Assembly (NCBI GenBank): GCA_012934845.2
Contig: WNNJ02001567.1
Span: 1 to 64,000 of the forward strand
Length of the DNA: 64,000 nucleotides
From: Pomphorhynchus laevis
Taxonomy: Eukaryota; Acanthocephala; Palaeacanthocephala; Echinorhynchida; Pomphorhynchidae
Direction of reading: 5' to 3'
The position numbers and the translations under genes are program-made. The notes below the pieces were generated by a model. That model was given only the letters and a program-made list of their open reading frames with translations. It was not told where the DNA came from and searched no databases. This document shows, one piece after another, positions 58,172 through 64,000 of this stretch (within the stretch, counting starts at the first letter, position 1; each line of letters opens with the position of its first letter).

Positions 58172-58740
58172 ATGAAAACTCGGAAATACAAGTTTTATTA
58201 CTTATATAATGCTATTCGAATGTTGTCAAATATGAACCGTCTTCGCCCAACAATATTTATCTGCATAAGCTTGTTTTGCTTGACAATGACGTCTATTTTA
58301 TATTTCATAATTAATCATAATGAACACATGAATTCAGTTGTTCTGAAAGTCAGTAATTCGTTTATTAAATATCCTCGATATATTTCTCTCGATACTGTAA
58401 ATAATATTGTAAATAATGATGACAATATAACCGTATTCGATAAGTTGTTTGAAAACACAATACCAAGAACACCGATTTTACCTTTAAGTGAAGATAATTC
58501 ACAATTTGCTTATTTTGATTTTAACAGCGTTCGTACCGAATTTCGTGCAAATGCAAAGTATATCAAAGCTCTTCCATTTAAAAACGACTTATTTCTTTCG
58601 CCGCTGACGAGAAATTTAAACGGCGACAATCCTCTTCGATCTGATTATCGAAAAATGGTAATTTACTCAATACACGAATATCGGAGACAATGGCGAAACA
58701 GGCCTGTGAACACGTTACGACATTTAATTTTGGAGAGCCT
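58172..58740 (+). CDS. Host gene, first coding exon: type II membrane protein of unknown family
   Basis: Open for 189 codons plus two bases, ending at a perfect GTAAGT donor at 58741. The protein starts with a basic cytoplasmic stretch, then one hydrophobic segment at about residues 27-47 (PTIFICISLFCLTMTSILYFI) followed by a polar lumenal stem with an N-glycosylation sequon at N85 (NIT). That is the layout of Golgi glycan-modifying enzymes, but no catalytic motif lies in this exon and I do not recognise the family. Conserved-looking text is FDFNSVRTEFRANAKYI and YRKMVIYSIHEYRRQWRNRP. The start could also be Met17 or Met21. The frame continues in phase into the exon at 63256. Codon use is ordinary and there are no breaks. 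Confidence 0.75.
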
Positions 58741-59267
58741 GTAAGTACCATTCTGTGTATTTACTTTTGAGCATATTCAATCAGATACGTTTATAAATGT
58801 GATTGTATTTATAAATATTATATATTATAATATATAATATATAATATTGTATTATATTAATTTAATATTATATTTAATAAATAATATTGTATTTATAAAT
58901 ATTATTGATTTTGGATGACATATATTTTAATAAACAAAGTCATCTTTGAATATAGTCCCATAGTATATAGTAATTTTGTAAACACATTAACAAGTTCTAA
59001 TTATATCACTTTCTTATTAAAAACTGACACAGTAAGTTTAAACGATAACATGTGGATGAATTGTTATCATAAAATATAATAATAAAAAGATTAACAAATT
59101 AAAAGTTATAATCTTCTTACCAGCACAGATTTAGCTTAAAATATTAGAAATGATTCTGATTAAATTTGAAAATTGCTAAAAATCATTCACTTAAGTCAAT
59201 GGAACTCTGAAAGCAGCAGAGGATTCGAATGATCATTAACTAACAGAAACAAAAGGGATAAATGCAA

Positions 59268-59330
59268 AATTTAGGTATTGGATCATCAGCTGACGAATTT
59301 TATCAATAATGAGATGTAGCGTATGGTATT
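59268..59330 (+). repeat. PLE-type scrap related to 25800-25890
   Basis: TTTAGGTATTGGATCATCAG followed by CTGACGA and, after about 20 bases, GAGATGTAGCGTAT match in order the minus strand of 25810-25885 (GTAGGTATTGGATCAGTAG, CTGATGA, GAAATGTAGCGTAT). The core word is mutated from CTGATGA to CTGACGA. Confidence 0.5.
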
Positions 59331-59758
59331 GGCTTCTATTTAAAGTGATGAAAGTTCGGATCGTTGTCATCACTTTTAGAAAATAATACAGCCCAGAATT
59401 TTTTTATTAAATTGCAATATAAAATATTTATTTCGTATGGGTTAATATATCAAATATAGAAAACATTAAGAAATTTTTCATAGAAAACATTAAGTATGCA
59501 TGACGGACACTTGCTATACTAGGAAGTTGTGTTTACTTACACAATATCTAATGTATTATAATAATTTGTATAATACATGTTTGAATACGTTTAGAGTTGT
59601 TAAATACGATAAATATTAGTTTTTAAACTAATAGAATTATTAGTATCTTTATAATTATATAATAATTATAAAAAATTATTATAATTATGTAAATTTTTAT
59701 TATTATCGAATATTGAAATTTTGATGGCTATGTCATCAAAATTATGTATATATAATTA

Positions 59759-59765
59759 TATATAC

Positions 59766-59837
<72 letters not shown>
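59759..59837. repeat. (TA)n microsatellite
   Basis: About 33 uninterrupted TA repeats preceded by imperfect ATTATA sequence, inside intron 1. Confidence 0.95.
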
Positions 59838-59840
<3 letters not shown>

Positions 59841-60734
59841 CGTTTATTATAGGCTGAAACCGACATTGATAGAAGCATAAAGATAAATTTATTGTTAAAC
59901 TTTTAGTTTATTGACCTTATTAAGAACTATGTTTTACATTTACACAAATTGGTCTTTACTTATAATACAAGTGCGGAAGAATTCTACTACAACACTTTGC
60001 ACTAAATTCAAAATTCAATTGAAGCACAAAACATGGCAGATGATAGATGAACGTATGATTAAGTTGATATAAATCATGAGCTGACAAAGCCAGTATATCT
60101 CCTGATCTTTTCTCAGTATATCATCTTTAAATAACCTTAGATTATCGTTTTTGTTAACTTATGATCCGGATGTGCAATGTCATACATATTGAAGACAACA
60201 TACTGAACAGTTGCATAAAAATACATTTTTACTTTTGCGAATATATTTTCAATAGATATAGTATTTTTCTTTAGTCAGTGGGCTTTTTAATTCCGTCGTT
60301 TTCATTATGACTGGGCTACATTTTAGTCCGATTCATTACTTCTGTAAATTATCTCTCTATCAAATTCGGGTCACGGTGTTTGTTCAATAGTTTTATTTTA
60401 AGATTGATCATGTGCTTCCATTCATCATCCGTGGAGTATATTATTCGAATTATGATGCACTCATTTCTTATAATTAATCCGTTTTGTTTTGGATGGTGTG
60501 CACTGCATCCGTCTAAGAATGCACTCCAAAATGTAAACTTTCTATATAGCATGGTATATCACTGTTCATTTTGATCACTATAAATCGCCACGTTGAGAAA
60601 TGATATATTGTCATTCATTTTGTTATTTGATGTTGTAAATTTCAATTCGCTACTTTGTGTATTATTACTTCCTCCTCAATATTCGATCCATACACCCCAT
60701 TATCATGCAACACTAGTATGTTGCATTAGTATGT

Positions 60735-60840
60735 TGCCCTCGAGGTCTCTTTCCAGAAAGTCCGGTCTAGAAAACCCTTCGAGAAAGGCTATCACTAGGC
60801 ATCCTCAGTACGTGTTCTGCCACCTCAGCTGACTATAATT
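60735..60840 (-). mobile_element. RTE fragment, ORF C terminus
   Basis: Minus strand reads EHVLRMPSDSLSRRVF, matching the GHVLRMHMNSLSRRVY block of the neighbouring RTE copy (61200-61280). About 100 bp only. Confidence 0.7.
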
Positions 60841-60959
60841 CGAACTGTTACTTTTAACTTAATTTAGCAGTGTCGTAATAAATCTATTCTACACATAACG
60901 ATCGAATTATTACTGGCGTCATATGTAATTCTTATAATGAACTTATCTCTTAACTCAAC

Positions 60960-62800
60960 AACACAACAACAATTTCTTGACAAGAAAAAAACAAATAATA
61001 TGAAAATATTTCTTGTCAACCACTGGTCCGGGTGCCGGGTGGTGGAGGCAGGGTACGAACTAAATTATTTAAGACATCGCAATCCTGGGCGACAGACCAG
61101 AGTTCTCTTTCAGATACCCCAAGGCGGTTTTCAGTCAGTTTCGAAATTTGATCTATCCACCGGTATCGATGTCTACCTCAAGGTCTCTTTCCAGAGAGTT
61201 CGGTCTAGTAAACCCTCCGAGAAAGGCTATTCATATGCATCCTCAGGACGTGCCCTAGCCACCTCAGGTGACTTTCTTCGATGTGGAGTATCAGCGACTT
61301 CACTCCGAGTCCCTCCCAAATGACCGAATTCTTACCTTACCTCTAAGGCCATAACCAGCCATAAAGCGAAGAAACCTCATTTAGGTCATCTGTATCCGAG
61401 ATATTATCCTTTCGGTCATAACCCAAAGCTCATGACCATAGATTAAGATAGGATCGAAGATTTCGTGGTAAACCGGAAGCTTCGCCCGAAGTCTCAACTC
61501 CGCTTCACCACAACAGACCAGTACAAAGAACGTATTGATGTACTAGCTGTACAAATCTGCTCCTTGATGTTTCTGCCATCCCTCGAGAACAATATCCCAA
61601 AATATTTGAAATCATCCACATCAGTAAGAACCTTTCCCCCATACTGATTGACGTTGGCATCTGAATACGAGACGAACACATCGAGACAGTCTTGGAGGTA
61701 CCAACCAAGATCCCTGCCGCGTGGCATTCCATTGTGTATCAATCTAGTAGGCATTGTAAATCTTCAGGACAAAAATTCAACAAAACAACGTCATCTGCAA
61801 GAAGCAGAGATGGTATCATGATGGAACCGAACTAAAGACCGACATCTGTCAGAGCAGACCGTCTCGAAATTTTGTCCATGTAAACAAGGAACAAAAGTGG
61901 AGACAAAGGACAACCCTGACGAAGCTTAATACCTACTGGAAATGATTCAGACTTCCTACCTAGAACACGAACACAACTCTAACTTTGTTTATACAGAGAA
62001 ACCACAGCTACCCGAAGATAGTGTGGTACTTTGTTCTCCGTTAGTACCTCCCACAACCTCTCCCGCGAAACTCGGTCAAACGCCTTCTCCAAATTTACAA
62101 AACACAAATAGACCGGTTGTGCGAACTCCCAATACCGTTTAATGATAGTTGAGAGAGTGAAGAGCTGATCCGTAGTTGAAAGCCGCATTGTTCCTCTTGC
62201 AACTGTCCCTCAACTATAGGCCGTATCCTTAATTCAAGAATTCTAGCAAATAGCTTACCAGTTTGGCTAAGAAGAATGGTGACCCGATGATTAGAACACA
62301 CTTTTCGGTCACCTTTCTTATAGATCAGTACCACCACCCCAGTTTCCACTCACTAGGAACCTTGCCCGACTTCAATGCAACATTGAATATCCGTTTTAGT
62401 CACTTCATGCCAACAACGTCGAGAGGCTTTAAAGCTCTAGGTCGAATCTCTTCTACTCCAGAAGACTTCCATTACGAAGTTTTTTGACGACAGCAATGAC
62501 CTCTTCCAAAGAGATGAGCTCTTCTGTTGGTTCTAAAGGCTTTACTTCTACAATAGAAGGCATATCGATCGGATTAATGAGACTCCTAAAATGCTCTTTT
62601 CAACAACCAAGAATTTCTTCAATGTCAGTCAGCATAGATCCAGTCCAATCATAGACAGTTTGAGGAGTATTCTGCTTTCCAACACGAAGGTTCATGATCG
62701 TCCTCCAGAACATCTTCGATGATTACCTATAATCAAGTTCTAAGTGTTCTCCAAATTTTTCCCAAGCCGCCTTCTTCGGATACTTGCAATAAACACTTAT
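60960..62800 (-). mobile_element. RTE-type LINE, 3' half, broken
   Basis: Minus-strand RTE ORF remains. From right to left: the fingers (VVLIYKKGDRKVCSNHR, TGKLFARILELRI near 62250-62340), motif A region CFVNLEKAFDRVSRERLWEV (near 62090), VPHYLRVAVVSLYKQS, then the block GGKVLTDVDDFKYFGILFSRDG (near 61580-61640) and the C-terminal SHLRWLGHVLRMHMNSLSRR (near 61225-61285). The domain order and text are typical of RTE elements. Several stops and frameshifts; the endonuclease part is missing at the Naiad junction near 62800. Confidence 0.85.
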
Positions 62801-62804
62801 GTCT

Positions 62805-63220
62805 TAATGAATCAAATTAGCTAACTGAGCCTTCGTATTTAATATAATTATAAAATGAAATAAATAAAAATAGTTAGATAATAAATAATTACAAATAAAT
62901 ACTAAATAATTATACATAATAAATAATTGTTATGTAAGATTTTATATAACTTATATCAAGTTAAAATATTTTTTTACTTAAAATAAAAGTCAATTTTTAT
63001 AAATTGACTAATAAATAACAGATGTTGTATCAGAATAAGGATTAGAGGTCATCAGGAGGAACTAATATGCTATCAGGTTTCGGCCCCTAACTCCTCTACC
63101 CAACATAGCAGTGGGGCCAAATACATGCTAATGATGTATTTCCTCTGATTAAATTTGATTATCTAGTATCCTAATCTAATACAAAGTATACTATTTATTA
63201 TCATAAACATTTGAAGCTTG
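62805..63220 (-). mobile_element. Naiad 3' end fragment in the intron
   Basis: Minus-strand copy of the Naiad 3' UTR and the last bases of the ORF, 5'-truncated near 63220. The AT-rich parts have diverged, but the structured block (63035-63150) keeps nearly every base, with changes only at a few stem positions. It abuts the RTE fragment at 62800. Confidence 0.85.
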
Positions 63221-63255
63221 AAATTTTAAACTTATGATTTTATCTCTGCTTATAG

Positions 63256-63380
63256 AAAACCGAATACGTCCATTTGGAGAAATTACCACCAGCATATAAA
63301 CGAAAATGGCCTACCGCGTGACGATTCAGCAGTACAGCTTGTCATTAATACCCTGAAATTTGGTGAAGTAACTTTTGTTG
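63256..63380 (+). CDS. Host gene, second coding exon
   Basis: Begins after a good acceptor at 63254-63255. Joined to the first exon in phase it reads LESL-KPNTSIWRNYHQHINENG and then LPRDDSAVQLVINTLKFGEV and TFVG, with no stop. The donor is GTAGGT at 63381 or GTGACA at 63385, so the exact end is uncertain by four bases. The next exon is outside the window. The open, compositionally balanced frame between consensus splice sites is the evidence; the family is not recognised. Confidence 0.65.
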
Positions 63381-63429
63381 GTAGGTGACATAACATTGTC
63401 TTGATAAAAGTAAATTAAATATACAAGTT

Positions 63430-63800
63430 GCCAGCACTTGATCGGATGTCGGGTCATTGAGGTATTCTATAAATCAGATTATTGCAAGCGTCGCAATCTT
63501 CAGTGTAAGACCCCAGTAAGTTTTGAGGGTATATATCGAATTCTTTTTCTGGGGGAACTTAGTCAAAAAAATTACAAGCAAGATATTTCGTCGGCTTCCT
63601 CAGAACGTGCCCTAGAAATCTCAGCTGACTTTCTTTAATATGAAAAAGCGAGGGATTTACTCCTATATTCTCAAGTTAAGCCGAGGTCCTTAGCTTACCT
63701 CAAAAGTTTTCGACCGTTTAGACAATGAAAATATTCATTTCGGTCTCCTGTACCTGTGATCTTGTTTTTTCGTTCATTACCAAGTGTTCAAAGCAATAGG
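63430..63800 (-). mobile_element. RTE fragment, ORF C terminus and 3' end
   Basis: Minus strand reads FHIKESQLRFLGHVLRKPT near 63580-63650, matching the RTE C-terminal block. It lies in intron 2, decayed, and its right-hand limit toward 64000 is unclear. Confidence 0.65.
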
Positions 63801-64000
63801 TTATTATAAGAACGAAGATTGAGTGATAAATAGAAAGCTTTGTTTATAGGCGCAAATTCCCTTTTACCACTATAGATCAATGTGCAAACAATACATTATT
63901 GCGTTAGCTGAACATATATCTTTCTCAATTTATTTTGAGTAAACATAACGCATAAGCGTTAATGTTGTTTTCTTAAAATTTTATATAGTTTCAGGTCGTG

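Larger units (their letters stand above)
58741..63255 (+). other. Intron 1 of the host gene (about 4.5 kb)
   Basis: Bounded by GTAAGT at 58741 and a pyrimidine-rich TTTTATCTCTGCTTATAG acceptor ending at 63255. It contains a TA microsatellite, a PLE-like scrap at 59268-59330, two RTE fragments and a Naiad end. Outside those it is AT-rich with no coding signal (for example 59345-59755 and 59845-60725). Confidence 0.7.

Noticed and set aside
60349-60574. Overlapping short ORFs on both strands in the intron
   Set aside because: They lie within the inferred intron, are mirror images of each other, and have no recognisable motif.

Overview
The window is AT-rich, non-coding-heavy eukaryotic DNA, almost certainly from an invertebrate animal. 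One host gene is visible. It has a first coding exon at 58172-58740 ending at a consensus GTAAGT donor, and an in-phase second exon at about 63256-63380. Nearly everything else is transposable-element DNA: jockey/I-like LINEs, RTE LINEs, Ty3/gypsy fossils and Penelope-like elements (PLEs). This mix, with many hammerhead-type repeats, would fit a flatworm such as a digenean. That is a guess; nothing in the window names the species.

Layout. 1-1600: 5'-truncated LINE-A copy (minus). 1610-3333: array of four ~464-bp units, three carrying a well-formed type I hammerhead ribozyme. 3334-7550: degraded LINE-B fused to the last unit. 7575-8135: foldback. 9545-13400: nearly intact LINE-A copy. 13500-19340: LINE scraps, palindromes and AT-rich spacer. 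19343-22840: gypsy fossil bracketed by an inverted pair of repeat dimers. 22906-23516: 68-bp tandem repeat and a solitary hammerhead-family monomer whose catalytic core is missing. 23517-25480: two old LINE fragments. 25800-26290: PLE-type terminal scraps. 26300-37340: LINE-A copies in both orientations. 37635-41476: a young PLE of the Naiad type (N-terminal GIY-YIG endonuclease, CxC linker, C-terminal reverse transcriptase) with an unbroken 904-codon ORF, inserted into an older inverted fragment of the same family, itself inside a LINE ORF1. 41545-47690: two more LINE-A copies. 47690-54480: two gypsy fossils in opposite orientation. 54760-56330: very old LINE-A copy. 57225-57925: hammerhead-like end and a 378-bp repeat with an inverted copy. 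58172-64000: host gene with introns full of RTE pieces and a second Naiad end.

How it may fit together. The LINE-A copies span several ages and carry ORF1 with CCHC knuckles and ORF2 with apurinic endonuclease and reverse transcriptase. The Naiad is the only element in the window with an unbroken enzyme ORF. The ribozyme array has no ORF and resembles an animal retrozyme: self-cleaving RNA multimers that would need a reverse transcriptase supplied in trans. The Naiad 3' UTR and several other repeats contain hammerhead core words in permuted order within foldable RNA, which is the least explained pattern here.
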